26,344 nt of DNA from a virus: the IMG/VR virus record IMGVR_UViG_3300007546_000020, positions 1 to 26,344 of that record. One strand, 5' to 3'. This document shows, piece after piece, positions 26,307 to 26,344 of the stretch; position 1 is the first letter of the stretch, and each line of letters begins with the position of its first letter. Both the position numbers and the translations under genes were made by a program. The notes beneath the pieces are model-generated. The model was not told the origin of the DNA. It made no database searches and saw only the letters and a list, made by a program, of their open reading frames with translations.

Positions 26307-26344
26307 TTAAATGTTATCGAAAGAAACGTTTTGCGGTGTAACAA
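26307..26344 (-). CDS. C-terminal end of an unknown structural gene (partial)
   Basis: The last codons of a minus-strand frame read VTPQNVSFDNI followed by TAA, directly before the terminator at 26266-26298. The reading is supported only by the terminator just downstream and by its position before the tube gene. In T4 the gene before the tube gene encodes the tail sheath, so sheath or a second tube-type protein is possible, but 11 residues cannot show which. Confidence 0.5.
   Translation of the reverse strand, partial: VTPQNVSFDNI

Overview
The window is a block of tail-morphogenesis genes from a contractile-tailed (T4-like, myovirus-type) phage, probably one infecting a Bacteroidota host. 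Three things point to the phage type: a gp19-like tail tube protein, a gp26-like/gp51-like baseplate-hub pair in the T4 order, and large tape-measure and baseplate proteins. The host guess rests on AT-rich DNA and on the lack of a Shine-Dalgarno sequence upstream of every start codon I inspected, which is typical of Bacteroidota and their phages. It is an inference. I saw no rRNA, tRNA, IS element, CRISPR or integrase.

All genes but one lie on the minus strand and read right to left. In transcription order: the C-terminal tail of an unknown gene (26307-26344) and its terminator; a 321-bp non-coding region with promoter-like elements and two 22-bp repeats; the gp19-like tube gene (25497-25985) and its terminator; a lone plus-strand Vsr-like endonuclease gene (25041-25439); the overlapping gp26-like and gp51-like genes (24906-23964) and a terminator; an unknown 252-aa protein with a leader that resembles a capsid-targeting sequence (23900-23142); two tandem paralogous tape-measure genes (865 and 930 aa); a 2901-aa baseplate protein with about 11 N-terminal 58-60-aa repeats and an internal OmpA-like module; a 107-aa gp53/LysM-like wedge protein; a 982-aa tail protein; and a giant gene that runs off the left edge (at least 1898 codons), with a region resembling a tail-hub beta-barrel.

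From 23142 to the left edge the genes are packed with gaps of 0-50 bp or short overlaps, and I saw no terminator, so this looks like one late operon. The tube polymerises on the hub and baseplate. The tape measures set tail length. The very large proteins probably form an elaborate baseplate that meets the cell envelope.

The most unusual features are the two tape-measure paralogues side by side, the OmpA-like fold inside a baseplate protein, the repeat array, a Vsr-type nuclease in a tail operon, and the 8-mer TATAAATA. By eye I found six exact copies of that 8-mer, all intergenic and all in the same orientation.
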